From Robertmurraya kyonggiensis (lineage in GTDB: Bacteria; Bacillota; Bacilli; Bacillales; Cytobacillaceae), in NCBI RefSeq assembly GCF_005116465.1, contig NZ_SWBM01000001.1:1178001-1242000 (forward strand): 64,000 nt of DNA, in the 5' to 3' direction. Under the pieces are notes generated by a model. The model searched no databases, was not told where the DNA came from, and was given only the letters and a program-made list of their open reading frames with translations. Numbering within the stretch: position 1 is the stretch's first letter; the number at the start of each line of letters is the position of its first letter. The position numbers and the translations under genes are program-made. Positions 45,248 through 54,108 of the stretch are shown here, one piece after another.

Positions 45248-47026
45248 TCAATATAAATTCTTTTTCTTTAAGATCGATAATGCGATTTCAACGGCCTTAC
45301 TTCCTGTAGCATCCGTTTCATCTTGGATATTCGTCGCAAAATAATACGTATTGTCCTTTGCTTCTACATATCCAATGAACCAGCCATTAATATTCTTTCC
45401 GTTAACATTTCCTGTACCCGTCTTCCCAGAGAGGATGGCCCCATTCTTTTCCTCAAGTTGCAGCGCATCCTTGACAGTATTAATATGTTCCTGCTTGAAG
45501 CCTTGGTCATTATGATAGAAGTCTCTCAAAATCTTAACCTGTTCAACTGGAGAAATTTTCAACGTAGATTCGAGCCAGAATGAATCCACGCCACCAGAAA
45601 CATCACCATTTCCATAGTTTATCTGGTTTAAGCTTGCTTGAATCGTATCAAGTCCAGTTTGTTTATCCAATGCTTGAAAGTACCAGTTCACTGAATTCTC
45701 TAGGGCAGAGGCTAAGTCATGATCCGTATTCCAAGATTCATAAGGATTTGGCGCTCCATCCCAAGAAATAATGGAAGAGTCCGCGGTAATCACATTCGAT
45801 TCAAGTGCAAATAGGCCACTATATATTTTGTACGTCGAATCTGGAGAAACTCTCAACGTACTTCTTTCTTTATTATGGATGAAGTATTGGTCATTTTTCT
45901 CATCAAATAAAACAAAACTGCCTTCAAATCCATCAAAATATTTTCCTAAATCCTCATACACAATATTTTTACTAGCAAAATCATAACGTTGATTCTCGTC
46001 TGCAAAAGCTGAAACAAATGGCAATTGGAGGGATACTAATAATCCTACCAAACCAAAGATAAGGATGCTTCGCCATTTGATTTCCATTGATTCTGGAGCA
46101 AAATTGGCGATTCGTTCAATCCGTTTCTTGATTTGCTCCTTTGAACCGTTCAATTCGGTTGCGAAAGAGAAAGTTCGTTTGCGGATTGTGCGGTCAATGA
46201 AATTGATGATCGTATTACCATAGTCGGCATGGGAACATGTGTCCAACGATTTCAATACGGCTGTGTCACAGGCAATCTCCCTGTCTAATCGCATTTCTCT
46301 AAATGCAATCCAGATCAGAGGATTGAACCAATAAATGATTTGATAGAAGACCATCACATAATTGACCAAAATATCTCTGTTCTTGTAATGATTAAGCTCA
46401 TGCAAAAATATATATTCCATTTCCTTCATGGTTAACCATGCTTCAGACCGTTTCGGCAACACTACGTAAGTTTGGAAAAGTCCAAAAGTCATCGGGGATG
46501 AAACAAGAGAGGATAACGTAAGCTTGATCGGTTTTGAAATTCCTAATCGTATTCGGCATTCCTCAAATAGAAGAAGATATTTCTCATCCCTTATCACAAT
46601 TGAATTTCTTTTGATTTTATGAATGGACAACCATGCATGAAAGGTCATGAAAGAAGTAATCAGCACTCCAACAATCCAGATGGCTACAAGCGCATAACTA
46701 ACAAATGAAATATCTGTTCGATTAACCGAAACAGAAAAATCTTGGACCCAATTGAAGCTATTCGTCACTTGGTTTCCATTATGAGCGAAGGAGGATACAG
46801 ACGCGTTTCCTTGAGAATTCCCCCAAAATAGTTGATCAAATTTAAATGTGTGTGATGGAAAAAAAGGTAGAGATAAAAGGATCATCAGGAAATACCAAAT
46901 ATTATAACTCCATTTCGCGGCTAAATGGTTTTGAAACACCTTTTTCATAGTCAAAATAACCATTACGGAAAACGAAGACACAATCACGCCGATGATTAAA
47001 TGATTTAAGAGCATACGTTCAGTCAA
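45248..47026 (-). CDS. blaR1: BlaR1 family beta-lactam sensor/signal transducer
   Basis: A 592-residue protein. The N-terminal half has about four membrane helices and an M56 metalloprotease with HELNH in FLHELNHYKNRD. After a helix near residue 345 (ILIFGLVGLLVSLQLPFVSA) there is an external penicillin-binding domain with Ser-Thr-Tyr-Lys (SPDSTYKIYSGL), SVNWYF as the SxN equivalent and KTGTGN. Acylation by a beta-lactam would activate the protease and remove BlaI. The frame begins with TTG at 47026; ATG at 47014 is the alternative start and looks more natural (MLLNHLI). Confidence 0.93.
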   Translation of the reverse strand: MTERMLLNHLIIGVIVSSFSVMVILTMKKVFQNHLAAKWSYNIWYFLMILLSLPFFPSHTFKFDQLFWGNSQGNASVSSFAHNGNQVTNSFNWVQDFSVSVNRTDISFVSYALVAIWIVGVLITSFMTFHAWLSIHKIKRNSIVIRDEKYLLLFEECRIRLGISKPIKLTLSSLVSSPMTFGLFQTYVVLPKRSEAWLTMKEMEYIFLHELNHYKNRDILVNYVMVFYQIIYWFNPLIWIAFREMRLDREIACDTAVLKSLDTCSHADYGNTIINFIDRTIRKRTFSFATELNGSKEQIKKRIERIANFAPESMEIKWRSILIFGLVGLLVSLQLPFVSAFADENQRYDFASKNIVYEDLGKYFDGFEGSFVLFDEKNDQYFIHNKERSTLRVSPDSTYKIYSGLFALESNVITADSSIISWDGAPNPYESWNTDHDLASALENSVNWYFQALDKQTGLDTIQASLNQINYGNGDVSGGVDSFWLESTLKISPVEQVKILRDFYHNDQGFKQEHINTVKDALQLEEKNGAILSGKTGTGNVNGKNINGWFIGYVEAKDNTYYFATNIQDETDATGSKAVEIALSILKKKNLY

Positions 47027-47131
47027 CCTCTCTTTCCTCTACATATAGCCTCTATGTATCTAGTTGAATATAAGTGCATTCTAGCATTCTCATGTGAATT
47101 TCACAATTGAACGGAACATGGAAAACAAAAA

Positions 47132-47193
47132 ATTGACATCATAAGACTACGCATGTAGTATTATACTACAAACGTAGTCGACTACAAATGTAA
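47132..47193 (+). promoter_or_regulatory. Promoter with three BlaI-type operators
   Basis: TTGACA (47132-47137) and TAGTAT (47155-47160) are 17 bases apart. Three dyads of the ACTAC(N4)GTAGT type lie on or after the -10: ACTACGCATGTAGT (47145-47158), ACTACAAACGTAGT (47164-47177) and ACTACAAATGTAAT (47180-47193). The staphylococcal bla/mec operators are also TACA/TGTA dyads. BlaI bound here would block transcription of the two PBP genes and could also affect the divergent blaR1 promoter. Confidence 0.8.
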
Positions 47194-47218
47194 TCCGATT
47201 TAGAAATGAGGAAAAGCA

Positions 47219-49246
47219 ATGTTCCTTAAACAAAAAATGCAGAAAGATGACTCAAAGTCTCATCAGGAGAAGCAACTTGCTAGAAGGATGAACCTGATCT
47301 TTTTCATCATATTTGTTCTATTTACTGTTTTAATCGTTCGCTTGGGATACGTGCAGATTGTCCAAGGAGAAGTATACCGAAGTGAAGTTGAACGAGAAGA
47401 GACAACGATCATCTACAATCCAGTCCCAAGAGGTAAGATTTATGATCGGAATCACCATTTAATCGTGTATAACATTCCTGAAAATGCAATCACTTTTACG
47501 CCACCAAAGCATCCAAAGTCTAACGAACTATTTGATTTAGCAAAGAAGCTTGCACAGATGATTACAATGACGGAAAAAGATGTTCAAAAAGTAACAACAC
47601 GTGATTTGAAAGACATGTGGCTCTTACAACATCAAAACGGGGAAGAGCTTATAACAGAAAAAGAAAAGAAAAAGCTAAATGATCAAGAATTATACCAAGT
47701 GAAACTCGAACGTATTAGTGAGAAGAACCTGGAAGAGCTTGATCGAAATGTAGCAGCTATTTTTCGCAAGTTATCAGTTGCGGTTGCATTAACACCTACT
47801 ATTATTAAAAATGAAAATGTAACAGATATAGAATTTGCTAGAATCAGTGAAAATCTAGCTAGCTTACCAGGCGTCGATGTCACCACTGATTGGAAACGTG
47901 GTAGCCACTATGGGGATACTTTTTGGAATATGATCGGGGAAGTTACATCGACTGATGAGGGTCTTCCTGCAGAAATGGCAGAGTACTATCAGGCAAGAGA
48001 CTACAAATTAAACGATCGAGTTGGAAAAAGCTATTTAGAAGAACAATATGATGATCTTTTACAAGGCCAAAAGATCAAAATAAGAATTGCAACCAATCAA
48101 GAAGACGATGTTGTAGAAAGAGAGGTCATATCGGAAGGGGAACCAGGAAAAGATCTTGTTCTTACAATTGATATGAAACTTCAAGCCGAAGTAGAAAAGA
48201 TTATGGAAGAAGAGCTCTTGACCGCTATTCGAAAGCCTCACACGGAAACACTCGATACAGCCTTCGTAGTGGCAATGGAACCTAAAACAGGGAATATCCT
48301 CGCTATGTCGGGAAAGGTATATGACAGAAAATCAAAAAAATTTTATGACTATACACCAGGTACCTTTACATATGCATTTGAACAAGGCTCAGTAGTCAAG
48401 GGTGCGACTCTATTAGCTGGGTATCAAACAGGAGTAAGAAAAATAGGGGAAACCGAAATGGATGAGGTCCTACATATTAAAGGCTCTGGAACCTTTTCTT
48501 CATCCCATGTTATGAATCGTATCAATGATTTAAGGGCGATTGAAAGTTCATCAAACGTATACATGTGGTTAACCGCGATTGAGATTATGAATGGCAAGTA
48601 TGTACGAAATGGTCCATTGAAGTATGATCCTGAAAAGATAGAGACCATCCGTTATTACTTCAATCAATTTGGCTTAGGTGTGCCTACGGGAATTGGTTTT
48701 GAAAATGAAGCAATTGGAGTTAAAGGAACAAATCAAAGTACCTATTTTCAAATCGCGATCGGACAGCTAGATACATATACTCCTATGCAAATAGCACAGT
48801 ATATTTCCACTATTGCCAATGATGGCTACAGGATGAAGCCACACCTTGTAAAAGAAATTCGGGAACAAAATAATAATGGAGAACCATTGGGCAATGTTAT
48901 CGAACGTCTCGACCCTGTTGTGTTAAATCGCTTGGATATGAAAGATGAATACATCAAACGTGTCCAACAAGGTTTATGGCAAGTAACTCATGGTTCTCAA
49001 GGAACAGCGCGCCGATACTTTATGAACGAACCCTATAATGTAGCTGGAAAAACGGGGACTGCTGAGTCTTTTAAAAATGGGATCAAAACATGGAATCAAT
49101 CTTTTGCGGGGTATGCACCCTTTGATGATCCACAAATTGCCCTTGCGGTGATTGTTCCAAATGCTTATATAGATGGCTACTCTGCACCTCATAGTACGGC
49201 CAATATGATTAGCCAAAGAATCTTTAGAACCTTTTTTAATAAGTAG
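47219..49246 (+). CDS. Class B penicillin-binding protein (PbpA/PbpH-like transpeptidase)
   Basis: A 675-residue membrane-anchored transpeptidase. The anchor is at about residues 28-48 (LIFFIIFVLFTVLIVRLGYV), followed by RGKIYDRN of the PBP dimer domain. The active-site motifs are Ser391-Val-Val-Lys (QGSVVKGATLLAG), SSN (IESSSNVYMW) and Lys611-Thr-Gly (GKTGTAES). It crosslinks peptidoglycan outside the membrane. It is the first gene under the BlaI-type promoter and is followed 16 bases later by a second PBP. No PASTA domain is visible. Confidence 0.9.
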   Translation: MFLKQKMQKDDSKSHQEKQLARRMNLIFFIIFVLFTVLIVRLGYVQIVQGEVYRSEVEREETTIIYNPVPRGKIYDRNHHLIVYNIPENAITFTPPKHPKSNELFDLAKKLAQMITMTEKDVQKVTTRDLKDMWLLQHQNGEELITEKEKKKLNDQELYQVKLERISEKNLEELDRNVAAIFRKLSVAVALTPTIIKNENVTDIEFARISENLASLPGVDVTTDWKRGSHYGDTFWNMIGEVTSTDEGLPAEMAEYYQARDYKLNDRVGKSYLEEQYDDLLQGQKIKIRIATNQEDDVVEREVISEGEPGKDLVLTIDMKLQAEVEKIMEEELLTAIRKPHTETLDTAFVVAMEPKTGNILAMSGKVYDRKSKKFYDYTPGTFTYAFEQGSVVKGATLLAGYQTGVRKIGETEMDEVLHIKGSGTFSSSHVMNRINDLRAIESSSNVYMWLTAIEIMNGKYVRNGPLKYDPEKIETIRYYFNQFGLGVPTGIGFENEAIGVKGTNQSTYFQIAIGQLDTYTPMQIAQYISTIANDGYRMKPHLVKEIREQNNNGEPLGNVIERLDPVVLNRLDMKDEYIKRVQQGLWQVTHGSQGTARRYFMNEPYNVAGKTGTAESFKNGIKTWNQSFAGYAPFDDPQIALAVIVPNAYIDGYSAPHSTANMISQRIFRTFFNK

Positions 49247-49271
49247 ATTACTAGTATAGGAGTTGATAAAG

Positions 49272-51266
49272 ATGAAACGTTTATCTCTATATCTAATCAT
49301 CGTTTTCTTAATTCTTCTTGCTGGATGTTCGAAAAAGTTAACCCCTGAAGAGTCCTTCAATGCTTATCTCGAAAGCTGGCAGAACATGAACTTTGAAGAA
49401 ATGTATAAGTCTCTTTCTCAAGAAGCAAAAGGAGAGATTTCAAAAGAAGATTTTGTTGCAAGATATGAAAAGATCTATCAAGGAATCAATGCTGAGAATT
49501 TAAAGATAAAGGGGATCTTTAAGAAAACAGAAGATAAACCAAAAGAAGCTACAACTTCACTTGTGTATTCTGTTCAAATGGAGACAAGTGCTGGACCGCT
49601 TGAATTCACTCACAAAGCTACTCTTGTAAAGGAAAAGAATGAAACTGAACAAGAATGGTTCGTAAACTGGGAGCCTTCTCTTATTTTTCCACAATTATTG
49701 GCAGGAGATACCGTAGGCGTAAAGACACTTAAAGCAACAAGGGGTGAAATACGTGATCGAAACGGGAGTGGACTTGCCATTAATGCACCAGCTAATGTCG
49801 TTGGAGTGGTACCTGGAAAACTAGGGGAACAATCCATAGAAAAATTAGCTAGCATTCTGAGCATTGAGGAAGAGGAAATCAATAGCAAGCTAAGTGCGAC
49901 ATGGGTAAAACCAGAATTATTTGTTCCCCTTGCCACATTACCTTATGGAGAAACAGACATACAGCCGTACTTAGAAATTCCTGGCGTGATGATTCAAGAA
50001 GAAACAGTTCGGTCTTATCCTTTCGGGGCTTCAGCTGCTCATTTAGTTGGGTATGTTCGAGAAGTGACGGCTGAGCAATTAGAGAAGTTGAAAGAGAAAG
50101 GATATTCTTCCGGAGACGTGGTAGGAAACTCAGGTCTAGAGAGTATATACGAAGAGGAATTACGAGGACAAGACGGAGTCCATATTTTTATTAAAAAGGA
50201 AGATGGTAGTTTAAAAGAAACACTCGCAGAAAAAGAGGTTGTTCAAGGAAAGAATCTGGAACTTACCATTGATGCCAATCTGCAGAATGAACTATTTCAA
50301 CAACTGGATGGGGATGCAGGTACTTCTGTGGCACTCGATCCGACAAATGGTGCACTGCTTGCATTAGTTAGCACTCCCTCATTTGATCCAAATGCCTTTG
50401 TAAGGGGATTATCTGACGAACAGTGGGAGGAGTGGAATTCCGATCCGAAAAAACCATTCTTCAATCGCTTTGTAAATCGGAATGCCCCTGGTTCGGTGTT
50501 CAAGACAATTACTGCAGCTATTGGCTTAAAGACAGGAATCACCGTTCCAAATGACGTGAAAGAAATCGATGGAATTCGTTGGTCAAAAGATGAATCTTGG
50601 GGCGGATATTATGTGACACGCGTAAAAGACAAGGCATCAGTAAACTTACGGAATGCCTTTGTTTATTCTGATAATATCTATTTTGCTCAGGAAGCTGTTG
50701 AGATGGGGGTAGAAAAATTTGTGGAAGAGGTTAGTGCATTTGGTTTTGGTGATGAATTAAATCTGCCGTTCCCGGTTAAACCTTCTCAGCTTGCCAACGA
50801 TGGAATTAAGACAGAAGTTCAATTAGCAGACTCAGCCTACGGACAAGGAGAGGTATTGATGAGTCCGATTCATTTAGCAACCATATATTCCGCGCTTTTA
50901 AATGAAGGCGACATGCTCTATCCGTCTTTACTAAAAGACGAGCAGCCAAAGGTGTGGAAAGAAGGGTTAATAGACCATGAAACAGTCCATTTACTTAAGG
51001 AAAATCTTCGGCAGGTTGTCGAAGATCCAGGTGGTTCAGGGCATGGAACCACAATTTCTGGTAAGGCAATGGCTGGAAAATCTGGTACTGCAGAAATAAA
51101 AGCAAGCAAAGATGATAAAAGCGGTACGGAAAATGGTTGGTTTGTTGGGTTTGATTTGGAACAACCTAACCTCTTAGTTGCGATGATGGTGGAAGATGTC
51201 AAGAATAGAGGCGGAAGCAGTTATGTAGTCAAAAAAGTTAAAAATGTTTTCCTAACGGTCGAATAA
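49272..51266 (+). CDS. pbpC: PbpC/MecA-type class B penicillin-binding protein, lipoprotein-like N-terminus
   Basis: A 664-residue transpeptidase closely resembling B. subtilis PbpC and staphylococcal PBP2a in layout. A lipobox signal (LILLAGCSKK) is followed by an NTF2-like MecA_N domain (SFNAYLESWQNMNFEEMYKSLSQ, shown here in part), then the dimer domain and the transpeptidase. Motifs are Ser408-Val-Phe-Lys (PGSVFKTITAA), SDN (YSDNIYFAQ) and KSGTAE. AGGAG at 49258-49262 fixes the ATG at 49272; the frame opens at 49263. It is co-transcribed with the preceding PBP and should be induced through BlaR1. The symbol is by family resemblance. Confidence 0.88.
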   Translation: MKRLSLYLIIVFLILLAGCSKKLTPEESFNAYLESWQNMNFEEMYKSLSQEAKGEISKEDFVARYEKIYQGINAENLKIKGIFKKTEDKPKEATTSLVYSVQMETSAGPLEFTHKATLVKEKNETEQEWFVNWEPSLIFPQLLAGDTVGVKTLKATRGEIRDRNGSGLAINAPANVVGVVPGKLGEQSIEKLASILSIEEEEINSKLSATWVKPELFVPLATLPYGETDIQPYLEIPGVMIQEETVRSYPFGASAAHLVGYVREVTAEQLEKLKEKGYSSGDVVGNSGLESIYEEELRGQDGVHIFIKKEDGSLKETLAEKEVVQGKNLELTIDANLQNELFQQLDGDAGTSVALDPTNGALLALVSTPSFDPNAFVRGLSDEQWEEWNSDPKKPFFNRFVNRNAPGSVFKTITAAIGLKTGITVPNDVKEIDGIRWSKDESWGGYYVTRVKDKASVNLRNAFVYSDNIYFAQEAVEMGVEKFVEEVSAFGFGDELNLPFPVKPSQLANDGIKTEVQLADSAYGQGEVLMSPIHLATIYSALLNEGDMLYPSLLKDEQPKVWKEGLIDHETVHLLKENLRQVVEDPGGSGHGTTISGKAMAGKSGTAEIKASKDDKSGTENGWFVGFDLEQPNLLVAMMVEDVKNRGGSSYVVKKVKNVFLTVE

Positions 51267-51317
51267 TGATAAAAGAGGAGTGCAAACTTTTGTTATGCAC
51301 TCCTCTTTTATCATTAT
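51267..51317. terminator. Bidirectional terminator between convergent genes
   Basis: AATGATAAAAGAGGAGTGCA (from 51264) and TGCACTCCTCTTTTATCATT (to 51315) are exact reverse complements, a long stem with a short loop, giving T-rich ends on both strands. It serves the PBP operon on the plus strand and the cupredoxin gene on the minus strand, whose stop lies within it. Confidence 0.9.
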
Positions 51318-51703
51318 TCTACTACTTTTAATGTTAGAACCATTCCTTCATGATCCTCTATGGCTCCACAAACTGTAGAACAGATAAGTTCGAATTCTCC
51401 TGTTTTGTCTGCTGTAAATTCTGCAGGAGCATCAACAGTTAAGTCGAATCCTAAATCTTCACTTTTAATAGTATGTAGACCTTCTTCGTTCACCAAGTTA
51501 AGCTTAACGTTCGTACCTTTCTTAACCGTTAACTCTTTATCTGAAGTGAATTCCCAGTTCGTTGCTGTAATTGTAAATTCCTCTGCACCTGATGTAGATG
51601 CCGTTTCAGTAGCTGGTTCAGAAGTTTTTGATTCTTCGCCTCCACAAGCTGCTAATCCTAGTGTTAAGGAACCTGCAAATAAAAGAACTCCTAGTTTTTT
51701 CAT
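51314..51703 (-). CDS. Cupredoxin-domain lipoprotein
   Basis: A 129-residue lipoprotein. The signal ends with GLAACGG, so Cys20 would be lipidated, followed by a Ser/Thr/Glu-rich linker. The cupredoxin domain has GLHTIKSEDLG (first His) and LICSTVCGAIEDHEGMVLTLKV. The Cys-x3-Cys...His-x2-Met pattern resembles the CuA site of cytochrome oxidase subunit II, but the second Cys to His spacing is five rather than the usual three residues. It may carry electrons or bind copper at the cell surface. It is transcribed alone from about 51750. Confidence 0.8.
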   Translation of the reverse strand: MKKLGVLLFAGSLTLGLAACGGEESKTSEPATETASTSGAEEFTITATNWEFTSDKELTVKKGTNVKLNLVNEEGLHTIKSEDLGFDLTVDAPAEFTADKTGEFELICSTVCGAIEDHEGMVLTLKVVE

Positions 51704-51791
51704 TGTAATTAACTCCTTTATGTTGGATTCGTACTAAACGAATGTAATTTGTTTAGCCACCCTTATTGTAAGGAAACAAATCAAGAAGGAG

Positions 51792-51807
51792 TGTGATCTA
51801 GATCAAG
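51792..51807. promoter_or_regulatory. Possible Crp/Fnr-type site
   Basis: TGTGATCTAGATCAAG is an imperfect TGTGA-N6-TCACA dyad (the right arm is TCAAG). It is about 90 bases upstream of the cupredoxin gene on the minus strand and 155 bases before the rhamnose aldolase gene. A redox regulator for a copper protein would make sense, but a single weak site proves little. Confidence 0.25.
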
Positions 51808-51961
51808 TTGATTAAAATTATTTAGAACAAATTGAAATCTTTTAATCAATCATTAGATGAATCAAACGAAAACAAAACTAAATAAAATAAATATTCAAAA
51901 ATAAACAAAAATAATATACAATTAAACAGAAGAAAAAATAAAAATAAAAGGAGGAATTCGG

Positions 51962-54031
51962 ATGGTTAAGAATTATTGGGATTCTGCAAAAGCTTCAAAA
52001 CTTACAAAAGGACTGGAAGAACTTGTTTATCGTTCCAATTTGATCGGATCAGATCGCGCTGTGTGCAACTGGGGTGGAGGAAATACCTCTATAAAGACAT
52101 TAGAAAAGGATTTTCGAGGACGCGATATTGAAGTGATGTGGGTCAAAGGAAGCGGCTCTGATTTAGCTACAATGAAAGCGCATAATTTCACAGGACTTAT
52201 TTTGGATGATATTCTCCCTCTTATCGATCGTGAAGAGGTGAGCGACGAAGAGATGGTTACCTACCTTTCCCATTGTATGATTGACAGCAAGCACCCCAGA
52301 GCATCGATTGAAACATTATTGCATGCATTTTTACCGTATAAGCATGTCGACCATACACATCCAGATGCGATTATTAGTATTTGCTGTGCTGATAATGGGA
52401 AACAGATTGCTGAAGAAATCTTTGGTAACCGTTTTGTATGGGTTCCTTACATACGTCCTGGCTTCACTCTTTCCAAAATGATTGCTGAAGGAGTCAAAAA
52501 CAATCCCAACGCTGAGCTTGTCCTAATGGAAAAGCATGGGTTAGTGGTATGGGGTGACACGGCTGAAGAAAGCTATAACAAAACTATTGCGGTAATAAAT
52601 GAAGCTGAAAACTATATTAATAGTAGAATCACTGAAAACAGTATATTTGGAGGTCAAAAATATCAATCCTTACTGGAGGAAGACGCAAGGGCCATTTTAG
52701 CAAAAGTCTTACCTGTCATTCGTGGAGCTGTTAGCGATGAAAAGAAAATGATTCTGACATATGACCGCGGAGAAGATATCCTACAGTTTGCAAATAGCCA
52801 TTATGCACCAGTACTTTCCAAGGTAGGGGCTGCATGTCCAGACCATCTTGTACATACAAAGCGAGTTCCATTATATATAGATTGGGATCCACAAACTAAA
52901 AATGTTGATGTACTAATCCAAAGCATTAAATCTGAGATTGAAAATTTCAAAGAAGCATACAGGTCCTATTTTGAACAAAACAAAAATGAAGACGACAAAA
53001 TGTTCGAGCCTGCTCCACGTGTCATCCTTATCCCAGGTCTCGGGATGGTGAACACAGGCAAGGACATAAATAATTCACGTGTAAGCGGTGCACTATACCA
53101 TCGTGCCATTGCTGTGATGAAAGGGGCTACTACTCTAGGAAACTTTGTTTCTCTCAATGAAAACGAGTCCTATAATATCGAATACTGGCCACTTGAGTTA
53201 TATAAATTAAGCTTGGCTCCTTCTGAAGCAGAATTTTCTCGTAAGATTGCCTTTGTGACTGGTGGAGCAGGTGGAATCGGGAGTGAAACTTGCCGTCGTT
53301 TTGTTTCTGAAGGCGCTCATGTTGTGATTGCCGATTTAAACCTTGAAGGAGCAGAAAAGGTTGCTTCAGAAATCAATGAAAAGTATGGCAATGGACGTGC
53401 ATTGGCTATAAAAATGGATGTTACGAGCGAAGAAGAAGTTCAATCTGCCTTTGATCAATCTTCCCTTACCTATGGTGGTGTTGACATAATTGTGAACAAT
53501 GCCGGTCTTGCAACTGGAAATCCCCTTGACGAAACAACTCTAAAAGAGTGGAATTTGAACATGAATGTCCTAGGAACAGGGTATTTCCTTGTGGCTCGTG
53601 CTGCATTCAGACTAATGAAACAACAAGCTCTAGGTGGAAGTATGGTTTTTGTTGGTTCAAAAAATTCCATTTATGCTGGTAAAAACGCAGCTGCCTACAG
53701 CTCTGTAAAAGCTCTTGAAACCCATTTGGCTAGATGTATCGCAGCAGAGGGAGGAGAATACGGAATCCGTGTCAACTCCATTCTTCCTGACGCCGTTCTT
53801 CAAGGCTCAGCGATTTGGAATTCAAACTGGCGTAATGAGCGTGCGGCTGCATACGGAATTGAACCTGATCAATTAGAAGAGCATTATCGGCAGCGAACAA
53901 CTCTAAAAGTGAATATTTATCCAAGTAATATCTCAGAAGCAATTGCTTTCTTCGCTTCATCCAAATCAGACAGAACAACAGGCTGTATGATAACCGTCGA
54001 TGGCGGAGTACCGGCGGCGTTCACTAGATAA
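51962..54031 (+). CDS. rhaEW: Bifunctional rhamnulose-1-phosphate aldolase / lactaldehyde dehydrogenase
   Basis: A 689-residue fusion like B. subtilis RhaEW (YuxG). Residues about 15-430 are the class II aldolase, which splits rhamnulose-1-phosphate into dihydroxyacetone phosphate and lactaldehyde; NWGGGNTSIK, DHTHPDAI and EKHGLVVWG carry the metal and substrate sites. Residues about 435-689 are an SDR (VTGGAGGIGSET, NNAG, YSSVKALE with Tyr/Lys) that oxidises lactaldehyde. AAAGGAGG lies upstream. It is the first gene of the rhamnose locus, ended by a hairpin at 54043. Confidence 0.93.
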   Translation: MVKNYWDSAKASKLTKGLEELVYRSNLIGSDRAVCNWGGGNTSIKTLEKDFRGRDIEVMWVKGSGSDLATMKAHNFTGLILDDILPLIDREEVSDEEMVTYLSHCMIDSKHPRASIETLLHAFLPYKHVDHTHPDAIISICCADNGKQIAEEIFGNRFVWVPYIRPGFTLSKMIAEGVKNNPNAELVLMEKHGLVVWGDTAEESYNKTIAVINEAENYINSRITENSIFGGQKYQSLLEEDARAILAKVLPVIRGAVSDEKKMILTYDRGEDILQFANSHYAPVLSKVGAACPDHLVHTKRVPLYIDWDPQTKNVDVLIQSIKSEIENFKEAYRSYFEQNKNEDDKMFEPAPRVILIPGLGMVNTGKDINNSRVSGALYHRAIAVMKGATTLGNFVSLNENESYNIEYWPLELYKLSLAPSEAEFSRKIAFVTGGAGGIGSETCRRFVSEGAHVVIADLNLEGAEKVASEINEKYGNGRALAIKMDVTSEEEVQSAFDQSSLTYGGVDIIVNNAGLATGNPLDETTLKEWNLNMNVLGTGYFLVARAAFRLMKQQALGGSMVFVGSKNSIYAGKNAAAYSSVKALETHLARCIAAEGGEYGIRVNSILPDAVLQGSAIWNSNWRNERAAAYGIEPDQLEEHYRQRTTLKVNIYPSNISEAIAFFASSKSDRTTGCMITVDGGVPAAFTR

Positions 54032-54042
54032 TATGTAGAAAA

Positions 54043-54066
54043 GACTCCTAGATTTTTCTAGGAGTC
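54043..54066 (+). terminator. Hairpin after rhaEW
   Basis: GACTCCTAG (54043-54051) and CTAGGAGTC (54058-54066) are exact reverse complements with a T-rich loop. There is no T-run after it, so read-through into the regulator gene is possible. Confidence 0.6.
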
Positions 54067-54108
54067 TGCTATAATTAAAATTAAATCAATAGTAGAGTGG
54101 GTGATGGG

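Noticed and set aside
47219-51266. A beta-lactamase gene in the BlaR1/BlaI locus
   Set aside because: Both plus-strand genes have the length and domain order of class B PBPs; the only other penicillin-binding domain is the sensor part of BlaR1.
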